Below, one piece after another: positions 1 through 8,688 of a stretch of DNA of 64,000 bases (its first letter is position 1; every line of letters begins with the position of its first letter). The stretch is from CAYQQJ01 sp964419935 (GTDB taxonomy: Bacteria > Pseudomonadota > Gammaproteobacteria > Pseudomonadales > Cellvibrionaceae): NCBI GenBank assembly GCA_964419935.1, contig CAYQQJ010000007.1:62001-126000 (forward strand). The letters run 5' to 3'. The translations under genes and the position numbers were made by a program. The notes under the pieces were generated by a model. That model worked only from the letters and a program-made list of their open reading frames with translations, had not been told where the DNA came from and ran no database searches.

Positions 1-2216
1 CTGAACCATTTGACGATGAATTCACCATTCAAACAACAGCGGGACATCGTTGTTGCGTACGCATAATCGGGCACCCGGTTCAGGATCAAACCGGGGATGT
101 GGTACGCGTACAGGGTTCCTGTCAGGATATTACCGAATACAAGGATTCCGTAGCCGAAGTAAGTCGCCTTGGCGAGACGCTCGCACTGACCATGGAAGCG
201 ATCACCGATGCGTTCATCACCATCGATCGGGACTGGAACCTGACTTACCTGAATCGCCAAGCGGAGAAAATTCTCTCCCGCAACCGCGATGATATCCTGG
301 CCAAGTGCATCTGGCAGGTATTTCCCGAGACCAAAGGCACAGCGTTTGAATTCAATTACCGCCAAGCCGTCCAAGAAAACTGCCCCATAACCTTTGAAGA
401 ATTTTTCCCCCCGCTGGAAGCGTGGCTCGAGGTGCGGGTCTATCCTTCCGGGGACGGACTAGCCTTGTTTTTTCGCAATATTACAGCACAGAAAAAAGCC
501 GATAAGCGACTGGAAGAAGCTCAGGAACGTACCCGGCTGATTGTGGATACCGCACTGGACGCCATAGTTGCCATGAATGCGGATAGCATTATTATCGGTT
601 GGAATCAGCAGGCGGAAGCGATTTTCGGCTGGCCTGCAAATGAGATCATTGGCCGCTTTCTGCCGGAATGCATTATTCCGCGGGCTTACCGGGAAAAACA
701 TATCCGGGGTATGAAACACTTTTTTGAGACCGGCGAGGGTCTTCTTCTGAATCGCCGGGTGGAAATTCTCGCACTGCATCGCGATGGCCATGAATTTCCG
801 GTGGAACTTTCCATTACCGTTCTTCCTTCGGAAGGGGAGGTGACATTCAGTGCGTTCATCCGTGACATTACCGAAAGAAAACGCTCAGAGCAGGAAATTG
901 CCCATCTTGCTTTCTATGATCCTTTGACCGAGTTGCCCAATCGTCGCCTGCTCGAGGAGCAACTGCATCACGCGCTCGCTGCCAGTCTTCGCAACGGTGT
1001 GCATGGCGCGCTGCTTTTCATTGACCTGGACAACTTCAAAACCCTCAATGATACCCTCGGCCATCACATTGGCGATTTGCTCCTGCGGGAGGTGGCGGCA
1101 CGGTTGACGGATTGTGTGCGGGAAAGTGATATGGTTGCGCGTTTTGCTGGTGACGAATTTGTAGTAATTCTGGAGAACCTGAGCAATAGTCTGGAAGAGG
1201 CCACCCTGCTTGCTGAAGCGGTGGGCGAGAAAATTCTGTTCATGCTTCGCCGCCCCTATGACTTGCACGGCCACGAGCGTCACAATACCGCGAGCATTGG
1301 CATTGCCCTGTTTGGCCAGGGTTCGGATACCGCCGGCGACCTGATGAAGAAGGCGGACATGGCCTTATACCAGGCAAAAAGCACTGGGCGCAATGAGGTG
1401 AAATTTTTTGATCCGGAGGCGCAGGTTGCCATCATTGCTCGCGCAGGATTGGAGGCCCTGCTGCGCGACGCACTCATGCGGCATGAAATGATTCTGCATT
1501 ATCAACCCCAGATAGATTCCATCGGAAATATCATCGGCGCGGAGGTGCTGATGCGCTGGAACAATGCGGAACGGGGGATTATTTCACCGTCGGAGTTCAT
1601 TCCTGTTGCGGAAAGTTCAGACCTGATCATTCCTTTGGGTGACTATGCGCTCGGGCGGGCTTGCGAACAGTTGGCGGCATTTGCCCAGCAGGAAGATATG
1701 GCAGCCATTACAATCTCGGTCAATATCAGCGCACGTCAGTTTCACCATCCGGACTTCGTCAAGCTGGTTCGCGACAATCTTGATCGTACCGGTGCCAACC
1801 CTCAGCGATTGATGCTTGAGTTGACGGAAACTGTGTTGGTGGATGATATCGAAGATACCATCGTAAAAATGACCGCTCTGAAAATTGAAGGCGTCAATTT
1901 TTCACTGGATGATTTTGGCACCGGCTATTCATCCCTTTATTACCTGAAGCGTCTGCCACTGGATGAACTCAAAATTGACCAGAGCTTTGTTCGCGATGTT
2001 TACAAGGATCCCAATGATGCCGCGATTGTGCGTGCCATTCTGGTGATGGCTCAAAGTCTCGGGCTTCGGGTCATCGCAGAAGGTGTTGAAACCGAAGATG
2101 CGCGGCGATTTCTCGACCTCAATGGTTGTCAGGCCTACCAGGGGTATTTGTTCAGTCGTCCTTTGTCCATAGACCACTTTCAGGAATTCGTGCGGCAGCC
2201 GTCGGTGAGGCACTGA
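1..2216 (+). CDS. PAS-PAS-GGDEF-EAL cyclic-di-GMP signalling protein (5' end outside window)
   Basis: The reading frame is open to the left edge of the window, so the gene starts upstream and only its C-terminal part is seen. The first codons complete a PAS domain, ending in a PAC-like segment QGSCQDITEYK. Two further PAS domains follow (about nt 200-470 and 530-870), then GGDEF (about 900-1390) and EAL (about 1440-2190). The diguanylate cyclase signature reads AGDEF (1146-1160). An RxxD product-inhibition site (RESD) sits exactly five residues before it. The EAL signature reads EVL (1542-1550), but NISARQF, ELTET, DDFGTG, KID and AEGVET are all present. Both activities are therefore plausible. 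It probably makes and/or breaks c-di-GMP in response to a PAS-sensed signal. No membrane segment is visible in this part. Confidence 0.93.
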   Translation, partial: EPFDDEFTIQTTAGHRCCVRIIGHPVQDQTGDVVRVQGSCQDITEYKDSVAEVSRLGETLALTMEAITDAFITIDRDWNLTYLNRQAEKILSRNRDDILAKCIWQVFPETKGTAFEFNYRQAVQENCPITFEEFFPPLEAWLEVRVYPSGDGLALFFRNITAQKKADKRLEEAQERTRLIVDTALDAIVAMNADSIIIGWNQQAEAIFGWPANEIIGRFLPECIIPRAYREKHIRGMKHFFETGEGLLLNRRVEILALHRDGHEFPVELSITVLPSEGEVTFSAFIRDITERKRSEQEIAHLAFYDPLTELPNRRLLEEQLHHALAASLRNGVHGALLFIDLDNFKTLNDTLGHHIGDLLLREVAARLTDCVRESDMVARFAGDEFVVILENLSNSLEEATLLAEAVGEKILFMLRRPYDLHGHERHNTASIGIALFGQGSDTAGDLMKKADMALYQAKSTGRNEVKFFDPEAQVAIIARAGLEALLRDALMRHEMILHYQPQIDSIGNIIGAEVLMRWNNAERGIISPSEFIPVAESSDLIIPLGDYALGRACEQLAAFAQQEDMAAITISVNISARQFHHPDFVKLVRDNLDRTGANPQRLMLELTETVLVDDIEDTIVKMTALKIEGVNFSLDDFGTGYSSLYYLKRLPLDELKIDQSFVRDVYKDPNDAAIVRAILVMAQSLGLRVIAEGVETEDARRFLDLNGCQAYQGYLFSRPLSIDHFQEFVRQPSVRH

Positions 2217-2339
2217 CCTGCACTGAAGGTGGCGGCCGAGACCGCTACTGAAGGCGCGCACGCTGTGGTTCGATTCGTGATACGCTTGCCCAACGGTATA
2301 TTCAGGTAATACGTTCATCAGCTCACAGGAAAGTCCTTC

Positions 2340-2912
2340 ATGACACTTAAGTTAAACGTTGTAATTTGCAGCACGCGCCCCGGCCGGGTTGGCCCCAGTG
2401 TCGCCAACTGGTTTTATGACCTCGCGGCGCAGCACCCGGAGTTTGATGCGCAACTGGTTGACCTTGCGCAATTCAACCTGCCGATATACGACGAGCCTCA
2501 CCATCCTCGATTGCAGAATTATCAACATGAACACACAAAGCAGTGGGCGGCCAGTGTGGCCCAGGCCGACGCTTTTGTGTTCGTAACGCCGGAATATAAT
2601 TACGGCCCGCCCCCGTCACTACTGAACGCGTTGAACTATGTTTACAATGAGTGGAACTACAAACCGGCGGGTTTTGTGAGTTACGGCGGCGTATCCGGTG
2701 GTATGCGCGCGGTGCAGTTGGAAAAGCAGACGCTGAACACCCTCAAGATGGTGCCGCTGGTGGAGGGGGTGGTTGTACAGAGTGTCTCGCAGCTGCGGGA
2801 CGAGGCGGGCAATTTTTTGCCCAACGAACACCACATCAGTTCAGCCTCCGTTATGCTGGATGAACTGGTGCGATGGGGCAATGCTCTGCAGGTTCTGCGC
2901 ACGGGTAGCTGA
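2340..2912 (+). CDS. NAD(P)H-dependent FMN reductase (flavodoxin-like fold)
   Basis: This 190-residue protein matches the NADPH-dependent FMN reductase family. The N-terminal strand is followed by a phosphate-binding loop, STRPGRVGPSVANW. The family segment TPEYNYGPPPSLLNALNYV and the later SYGGVSGG loop, which contact FMN in relatives, are present. It is likely a soluble flavin or quinone reductase in the cytoplasm; the substrate cannot be told from sequence. The ATG is preceded by AGGAAAG at a good distance. It stands alone on the plus strand, about 120 bp after the c-di-GMP gene and about 90 bp before cydA. Confidence 0.88.
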   Translation: MTLKLNVVICSTRPGRVGPSVANWFYDLAAQHPEFDAQLVDLAQFNLPIYDEPHHPRLQNYQHEHTKQWAASVAQADAFVFVTPEYNYGPPPSLLNALNYVYNEWNYKPAGFVSYGGVSGGMRAVQLEKQTLNTLKMVPLVEGVVVQSVSQLRDEAGNFLPNEHHISSASVMLDELVRWGNALQVLRTGS

Positions 2913-3005
2913 TATCTTCTGTATGTGAGGCCCGGGTGTTTGGCTGATTTCCTCGGCGCTGCTCCTTTGAATTTGCACTTTTGAGGTCGCTAATTTGAGG
3001 TATAT

Positions 3006-4484
3006 ATGCTCGGTTTAGATGCACTGGAACTGGCACGCATCCAGTTCGCCTTCACCATTTCCTTCCATATTATTTTTCCGGCTATCACCATCGGCCTGGC
3101 CAGCTACCTGGCCGTGTTGGAAGCGCTGTGGCTCAAAACAAAAAAAGAAAGTTATCTGGATCTTTATCATTTCTGGTCGAAAATATTTGCGGTCAACTTC
3201 GCCATGGGCGTGGTCTCCGGCATTGTCATGGCTTATCAATTCGGCACCAACTGGAGCCACTTCTCGCAAGTGGCTGGCAGTATCACCGGCCCACTGCTGG
3301 CCTATGAGGTGCTCACCGCATTTTTCCTGGAGGCCGGTTTTCTCGGTGTGATGTTATTTGGCTGGAACAAGGTCGGACGCGGGCTGCATTTCTTCTCCAC
3401 GTTGATGGTCGCGCTGGGCACCTTGCTCTCCACCTTCTGGATTCTCGCGTCCAACAGCTGGATGCACACGCCGCAAGGCCATGAATTGGTAAACGGCCAG
3501 TTTGTGCCGGCGGACTGGTTCGCGGTCATCTTCAACCCGTCGTTCCCCTATCGCTTGATGCACATGTCCATTGCGGCCTTCCTGTCTACTGCGTTTCTGG
3601 TGGGCGCGTCCGCAGCCTGGCACCTGTTGCGCGGGCGGGATACGCCAGCCATTCGCAAGATGCTGTCCATGGCGATGTGGATGGCGCTGTTGGTGGCTCC
3701 CATTCAGGCGGTAGTGGGGGATTTCCATGGGCTCAACACCTTGGAATATCAACCCGCCAAAATTGCCGCAATTGAAGGCCATTGGGAGAACGAGCCGGGC
3801 GAGGCCACTCCGCTGATTCTGTTTGGCTGGCCAGATATGGAGCAGGAAGAAACCCGCTTCAAAGTCGAGATTCCCTACATGGCCAGTTTGATTCTCACCC
3901 ACAGCCTGGACCAGCAGGTGCCGGCCTTGAAGGAATTTGCGCCGCAAGACCGTCCGAACTCCACTATCGTATTCTGGACATTCCGCATCATGGTTGCCCT
4001 CGGTTTGCTGATGATCGTCATCGGCATCTGGAGCCTGTGGCTGCGCTGGCGCGGTCGCCTCTACGGGTCCCGGCCTTTCCTGCACATGGCATTGTGGATG
4101 GGACCTTCAGGGCTGATTGCACTGCTTATGGGTTGGTTTACGACCGAGATCGGCCGTCAGCCGTGGATCATTTACGGTCTCATGCGCACCAGTGAAGCGG
4201 TCTCCAATCACGGCGTACTGCACATGAGCATTACGCTAGGCCTGTTTGTGGTGATTTATTTCGCCGTGTTCGGTGCCGGTACTGTTTATGTGCTGCGATT
4301 GATCGGCAAAGGCCCGGTTCATCGCGACGAAACTCGCCCTGAAGAGGGCGGCCCGGGCCGCAGGCGCACGCCGGCACGGCCCTTGTCGACGCCTAACGAA
4401 ATGATGGACGACGAGCAAGCGCAGCACAGTAGCGGCCATGCTCACGACTCCAATTCCGGAAAGCCACAGGGAGGAACCGAGTAA
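3006..4484 (+). CDS. cydA: cytochrome bd ubiquinol oxidase subunit I, cyanide-insensitive (Cio) type
   Basis: This 492-residue polytopic membrane protein is the catalytic subunit of a bd-type quinol oxidase, which reduces oxygen to water with electrons from quinol. The heme-ligand histidine lies in SFHIIFPA near residue 21. A second conserved histidine lies in YRLMHMS, and the family motif GRQPW is near residue 385. The quinol-binding loop (KIAAIEGHWE onward) is short, as in the cyanide-insensitive CioA branch rather than the long-loop E. coli CydA. The C-terminus is a hydrophilic His-rich tail after the last helix. The gene overlaps cydB by one base (TAATG), which indicates translational coupling. 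The upstream GAGG supports the chosen ATG. Confidence 0.95.
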   Translation: MLGLDALELARIQFAFTISFHIIFPAITIGLASYLAVLEALWLKTKKESYLDLYHFWSKIFAVNFAMGVVSGIVMAYQFGTNWSHFSQVAGSITGPLLAYEVLTAFFLEAGFLGVMLFGWNKVGRGLHFFSTLMVALGTLLSTFWILASNSWMHTPQGHELVNGQFVPADWFAVIFNPSFPYRLMHMSIAAFLSTAFLVGASAAWHLLRGRDTPAIRKMLSMAMWMALLVAPIQAVVGDFHGLNTLEYQPAKIAAIEGHWENEPGEATPLILFGWPDMEQEETRFKVEIPYMASLILTHSLDQQVPALKEFAPQDRPNSTIVFWTFRIMVALGLLMIVIGIWSLWLRWRGRLYGSRPFLHMALWMGPSGLIALLMGWFTTEIGRQPWIIYGLMRTSEAVSNHGVLHMSITLGLFVVIYFAVFGAGTVYVLRLIGKGPVHRDETRPEEGGPGRRRTPARPLSTPNEMMDDEQAQHSSGHAHDSNSGKPQGGTE

Positions 4485-5485
4485 TGGATCTTTCACTGAT
4501 TTGGGCCGGCATTATCATCTTCGGCATCATGATGTACGTTGTTATGGATGGCTTTGATCTGGGTATCGGCATCCTGTTTCCATTGGTGTCTAGCTCCCAG
4601 GACCGGGACGTGATGATGAACACTGTGGCGCCTGTATGGGACGGTAACGAAACCTGGCTGGTGCTGGGCGGAGCGGGGCTATTTGGTGCTTTCCCGCTGG
4701 CTTATGCCGTTGTGCTGGATGCGCTGGCACTTCCCCTGACACTGATGCTGATTGGCCTTATCTTCCGCGGCGTCGCCTTTGAATTTCGCTTCAAGGTGCC
4801 GCTCAGTCGTCAGCATGTGTGGGATAAGGCCTTCATCGGCGGGTCCCTGGTAGCAACTTTTTGCCAGGGGCTGGTGCTGGGCGCATTCCTCGACGGGCTG
4901 CCGGTTGTGGACCGCACCTATGCCGGGGAAGGCCTGATCTGGTTGACGCCGTTTGCCATTTTTTGTGGCTTGGGTTTGATCGTCGCCTACGCGCTGCTCG
5001 GCTGCACCTGGTTGATAATGAAAACCGAGGGCAAACTGCTTGAGCAGATGCGCAAATTTGCCCGGCCGCTAACCTTGTTGTTACTCGCCACCACCGGCCT
5101 CGTCAGCCTGTGGACGCCACTGGCCCATCCGGAGGTTGCCGAGCGCTGGTTCTCTCTGCCGAACTTCTTCTGGCTGATGCCGGTGCCTTTGCTAGTGCTG
5201 GTTTGCACCTTTATGCTGTTGCGCGCGGTGAGTGGGGCGTCCCATTACAAGCCGTTTTTGTTGACGCTGGGTCTGATTTTCCTCGGCTATCTCGGTCTGG
5301 GTGTCAGTATCTGGCCCAATATCATTCCGCCGGCCATCGATATTTGGGAAGCCGCCGCACCCCATCAAAGTCAGGCATTCATGTTGGTGGGCGCGGCCAT
5401 TATTATTCCCATTATTCTGGGCTACACCGTGTGGAGCTATTATGTGTTCCGCGGCAAGGTCACCCATGAAGACGGTTATCACTGA
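4484..5485 (+). CDS. cydB: cytochrome bd ubiquinol oxidase subunit II
   Basis: This 333-residue membrane protein partners CydA. The N-terminus carries the family signature of GFDLGIG followed by the WDGNETWLV segment (about residues 45-60). Several hydrophobic helices follow to residue 325. It starts inside the cydA stop codon and is followed 9 bases after its own stop by a DUF2474 small gene. The three together form a compact cioAB-type operon. Confidence 0.95.
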   Translation: MDLSLIWAGIIIFGIMMYVVMDGFDLGIGILFPLVSSSQDRDVMMNTVAPVWDGNETWLVLGGAGLFGAFPLAYAVVLDALALPLTLMLIGLIFRGVAFEFRFKVPLSRQHVWDKAFIGGSLVATFCQGLVLGAFLDGLPVVDRTYAGEGLIWLTPFAIFCGLGLIVAYALLGCTWLIMKTEGKLLEQMRKFARPLTLLLLATTGLVSLWTPLAHPEVAERWFSLPNFFWLMPVPLLVLVCTFMLLRAVSGASHYKPFLLTLGLIFLGYLGLGVSIWPNIIPPAIDIWEAAAPHQSQAFMLVGAAIIIPIILGYTVWSYYVFRGKVTHEDGYH

Positions 5486-5494
5486 GGGCTCACC

Positions 5495-5671
5495 ATGCGT
5501 CATCACAATCTGAGCGACGAGAGGGCTGTTGTTGATGATGGTGATCGCAAACCGCTTTGGCAGCGGTTGGCTTGGCTGGTCATCATCTGGTGTGCCAGTG
5601 TGGCAGCACTCGCCGTGGTAGCGTTCTTGCTGCGCGTGTTTATGAATGCTGCGGGGCTGCAGACGCCATGA
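5495..5671 (+). CDS. DUF2474 family small membrane protein, accessory to cytochrome bd oxidase
   Basis: This 58-residue ORF starts at an ATG six bases after GAGGG, which overlaps the cydB stop codon. A charged N-terminus is followed by PLWQRLAWLVIIWCASVAAL and a single transmembrane helix of about 22 residues. The tryptophan-rich start of the helix and its position after cydB match DUF2474, a family found next to cioAB and functionally analogous to the CydX small subunit. It probably sits in the oxidase complex and stabilises it. The role is inferred from neighbourhood and sequence character. Confidence 0.82.
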   Translation: MRHHNLSDERAVVDDGDRKPLWQRLAWLVIIWCASVAALAVVAFLLRVFMNAAGLQTP

Positions 5672-5749
5672 CGTTATGTGTCAAAGCATTGCTTTTTGCC
5701 TGATGCTTTGACGTGCCCACGAATCAAGCTTATAGAGGCATGGCGGCCC

Positions 5750-5878
5750 GTGGCAGACATGGATCCGGTATTCACTGCTGTGACACGCCGTAAATACATC
5801 CCTGTAGGCTCGGCGCCAGCATCCTTGCTGGCGACGGTCACATCAGTAAATACCGAATCCACGTCATCGGAGTTTGTG
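5750..5878. repeat. family A inverted-repeat element, short copy (A1)
   Basis: Imperfect arms of about 32 bases (5758-5790 and 5832-5864) face each other around the core ATCCCTGTAG and a small perfect hairpin (CGCCAGC 5814-5820 with GCTGGCG 5827-5833). A longer copy in the opposite orientation is at 42021-42220; it carries roughly 75-85 extra bases between the left arm and the core. No coding sequence is seen in the 240-bp gap between the cyd operon and the Lrp-type gene. Confidence 0.8.
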
Positions 5879-5911
5879 GGGCAGCAATGGTGTTAAAAGT
5901 GCCACACATAA

Positions 5912-6379
5912 CTAAACCGGCAAAGCTGTTTTATCAACCGGCGACTTGAGCACAAAAGACGAGTGCACACCGCTCACGCCTTCAATGCGCGTCAGCTTTT
6001 GTAATAGAAACTGCTGATAAGCATCCATATCCGTCACGATGACCTTCAACAGATAATCTGCTGACTGCCCGGTAATCAAGTGACATTCCAAAACCTCAGG
6101 ATAATCCCGCACGGTATTCTCAAAACCCTCGAAGCGCTCCGGAATATGTTTGTCCATGCTGATCTGGATAAATGACACCAGCGTCAGCCCCAGCTGCCGC
6201 GCGTTCAGCAGTGCCACATAGCCGTCGATCAAACCGGCTTCTTCCAGCTGGCGCACTCGCCGCAGGCAGGGTGAAGGCGAGAGCCCGATAGCATCCGCCA
6301 AGTCCTGATTCGCAATGCGGCCATTGGATTGCAATAGGTTGAGGATCATTCGGTCATAGCGATCGAGTTTTACGGCCAT
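5912..6379 (-). CDS. Lrp/AsnC family transcriptional regulator
   Basis: An N-terminal winged helix-turn-helix (LDRYDRMILNLLQ ... LSPSPCLRRVRQLEEAGLI, about residues 4-55) is followed by a RAM ligand-binding domain (about 65-150) with the typical segment ECHLITGQSADYLL. The protein is about 155 residues, the usual length of this family, which forms octamers and binds amino acids. The internal ATG at 6379 was chosen over one six codons upstream because AGGAAG lies at the right distance. It is divergent from leuA, with two perfect palindromes between them. This suggests autoregulation and possibly control of leuA by branched-chain amino acids; the effector is not known. Confidence 0.92.
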   Translation of the reverse strand: MAVKLDRYDRMILNLLQSNGRIANQDLADAIGLSPSPCLRRVRQLEEAGLIDGYVALLNARQLGLTLVSFIQISMDKHIPERFEGFENTVRDYPEVLECHLITGQSADYLLKVIVTDMDAYQQFLLQKLTRIEGVSGVHSSFVLKSPVDKTALPV

Positions 6380-6440
6380 GGCTCTTCCTGTTTTCATGAA
6401 TATGCGCGTACGTGATCATGTAAGCAATATAAAGCTATTA

Positions 6441-6468
6441 ATTGTTTAAACAATAGCATTAAATGCTA
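6441..6468. promoter_or_regulatory. twin palindromes upstream of the Lrp-type gene, probable operator
   Basis: ATTGTTTAAACAAT (6441-6454) is a perfect 14-bp palindrome. It overlaps by one base a perfect 15-bp palindrome, TAGCATTAAATGCTA (6454-6468). The second has the outer YAG...CTR arms of Lrp-type sites. They lie 62-89 bp upstream of the regulator start in the 343-bp intergenic region shared with leuA. Binding is inferred. No leucine-rich leader peptide was found before leuA. Confidence 0.55.
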
Positions 6469-6722
6469 AATCTACTCTATTCGTAACCATGTTTGCAATC
6501 CTGTAGCCCTCAGCCAGGCATATACTGTCCCCATCCTGATCGCGAAGAAGTAGCGTCACAAGCGTCTCCCAGGCCGGTTACTGCGGCATCCCCACCCGGG
6601 ATGGCGGCGGGAACAGGGGTTCCACAGAGGTCATCAGAAGATCCTGATGATCGATGCGCGGCTAAAGAGTTCTTCTCAGGTTTTCGTATCTTCTTAGCGT
6701 AATTAATCATTTTGGAGTTCCC

Positions 6723-8432
6723 ATGATCAGCAACCCAGCCACCAAGTATCGGCAGTTCATTGGTGTGAACCTGCCCAACCGCCAGTGGCCGAACAACCGG
6801 ATTACCGAGCCGCCTATCTGGATGAGTACAGACCTGCGGGACGGCAATCAGGCGCTGATCGATCCCATGTCCGTGCAAACCAAGTTGCGTTTTTTCAAAG
6901 CGCTGGTTGCCATGGGCTTCAAGGAAATCGAAATCGGCTTTCCGTCGGCGTCTGAAACCGACTTCAATTTTGCACGCCTGTTGATTGAAGAAAACCATAT
7001 TCCCGACGACGTGACCATTGAGGTGCTCACACAGGCGCGTTATGAGTTGATCGAGCGCACGGTGGAAAGTGTGCGCGGCGCGAAAAAAGCGATTCTGCAT
7101 ATCTACAATCCCCTGGCACCCGTTTTTCGCAAAGTCGTCTATAAAACGGACGAACGGGGTGTAAAACAAATTGCCACCCAAGGCGCACAGTGGGTAAAGG
7201 AATTAACGGCAAATGCTCCGGAAGTGGATTGGGTTTTTCAATATTCGCCGGAAATATTCTCCAGCACCGAACTGCCGTTCGCCAAAGAAGTGTGCGATGC
7301 CGTGGTGGATATCTGGCAACCAACACCGGAGAAAAAAATCATACTCAACTTGCCGGCGACGGTTGAAATGTCCACGCCCAACACCTACGCGGACCAGATT
7401 GAATGGATGCACCAGAATCTCAACAAGCGAGACTCCGTTATTCTCAGCGTGCATCCGCACAATGATCGCGGTACCGCCGTGGCGGCGGCTGAACTTGCGG
7501 TCATGGCGGGTGCAGATCGGGTTGAAGGTTGTCTGTTCGGCAATGGTGAGCGCACCGGCAATGTGGATTTAATTACTCTCGCATTGAACCTGTATTCGCA
7601 AGGTATTCATCCGGGATTGGATTTTTCGGATATCGACGAAGTGCGCCGATTGGCGGAAGAGTGCAATCAGCTGCCCGTACATCCGCGCCATCCCTATGCG
7701 GGTGAGTTGGTGTTCACGGCATTTTCTGGCTCCCATCAGGACGCCATTAAAAAGGGTTTTGCTGTACAGCAACCCGATGCATTTTGGGAGGTGCCCTATT
7801 TGCCGATTGACCCCAAAGACCTCAATCGCAGCTACGATGCCGTGATTCGCGTCAACAGTCAGTCCGGCAAAGGCGGTGTCAGCTTGTTGTTGCAACAGGA
7901 GGCGGGTTTGCAGTTGCCCCGCGCGTTGCAAATAGAGTTCAGCAAAATCGTTCAGCAGGTCAGTGACGCCACCAACCGTGAAGTGACCAGCGCGGAGATC
8001 GTAAAACTGTTCGATCAGGAATATTTTTCGGTCAGCTCACCCTTCAGTTACACTCGCAGCACCACCGAGGAGGATGAACATCAGGTAACCATGTGCATCC
8101 ACGGGAAGCACAATCAACAATCCATTGAGCTCGCTGGTGCAGGCACAGGCCCACTGGACGCCACCGCTCACGCGCTCAGTGACTTTCTGGGGCGCCGCAT
8201 CAGTGTGGTGGACTACCACGAACACGCCATCGGTTCCGGCGCAGACGTGCTTGCCGCCTGCTATGTCTCCTTGAAAATAGATCAGCACCCTGCCGTATTC
8301 GGTGTCGGCAAAGATCGGAACATAGTGACCGCTGCCATCAAAGCCGTTTTCAATGGAGTGAATAGGCAAGTGCGGGTTGAGGATTGTGGTGGAGGGTTGA
8401 GGGCCGAAGTGCCAGAGTATGATGAGAAATGA
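6723..8432 (+). CDS. leuA: 2-isopropylmalate synthase
   Basis: This 569-residue enzyme makes the first committed step of leucine synthesis, condensing acetyl-CoA with 2-ketoisovalerate. The catalytic TIM barrel begins with the metal and substrate motif DLRDGNQAL (about residues 38-46) and has the metal-binding HPHNDRGT segment (about 244-251). The C-terminal LeuA allosteric/dimer domain (about 450-560) includes DYHEHAIGSGADVLA. The length fits the longer LeuA class. GGAGTTCCC just before the ATG supplies the ribosome site. It stands alone on the plus strand, divergent from an Lrp-type regulator. Confidence 0.96.
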   Translation: MISNPATKYRQFIGVNLPNRQWPNNRITEPPIWMSTDLRDGNQALIDPMSVQTKLRFFKALVAMGFKEIEIGFPSASETDFNFARLLIEENHIPDDVTIEVLTQARYELIERTVESVRGAKKAILHIYNPLAPVFRKVVYKTDERGVKQIATQGAQWVKELTANAPEVDWVFQYSPEIFSSTELPFAKEVCDAVVDIWQPTPEKKIILNLPATVEMSTPNTYADQIEWMHQNLNKRDSVILSVHPHNDRGTAVAAAELAVMAGADRVEGCLFGNGERTGNVDLITLALNLYSQGIHPGLDFSDIDEVRRLAEECNQLPVHPRHPYAGELVFTAFSGSHQDAIKKGFAVQQPDAFWEVPYLPIDPKDLNRSYDAVIRVNSQSGKGGVSLLLQQEAGLQLPRALQIEFSKIVQQVSDATNREVTSAEIVKLFDQEYFSVSSPFSYTRSTTEEDEHQVTMCIHGKHNQQSIELAGAGTGPLDATAHALSDFLGRRISVVDYHEHAIGSGADVLAACYVSLKIDQHPAVFGVGKDRNIVTAAIKAVFNGVNRQVRVEDCGGGLRAEVPEYDEK

Positions 8433-8688
8433 TTGGCAATGGAAAGACGTTGAGTGCTTCAACCTCCATGATATTTTTCGAATAAGGCAGAGCATGGGCG
8501 CATTGTTTCTCAGGAGGGGGCTGCTAAAAAATTCAATGGCAATGACAGTTATATCTGACTCAATGAGGAGTAGCTAACGTTTTGGCACACGGAAAGTGGC
8601 ATTACTTATTACTCAATGGCATTATTGTTTCGCAATATTCCCAATGGCTTGATGCGGCAGGTGCTGCAATTTCTTATAAGGAAGGATG

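Noticed and set aside
6530..6720. Leucine leader peptide or attenuator before leuA
   Set aside because: No short ORF with runs of Leu codons and no terminator-antiterminator pair was seen.
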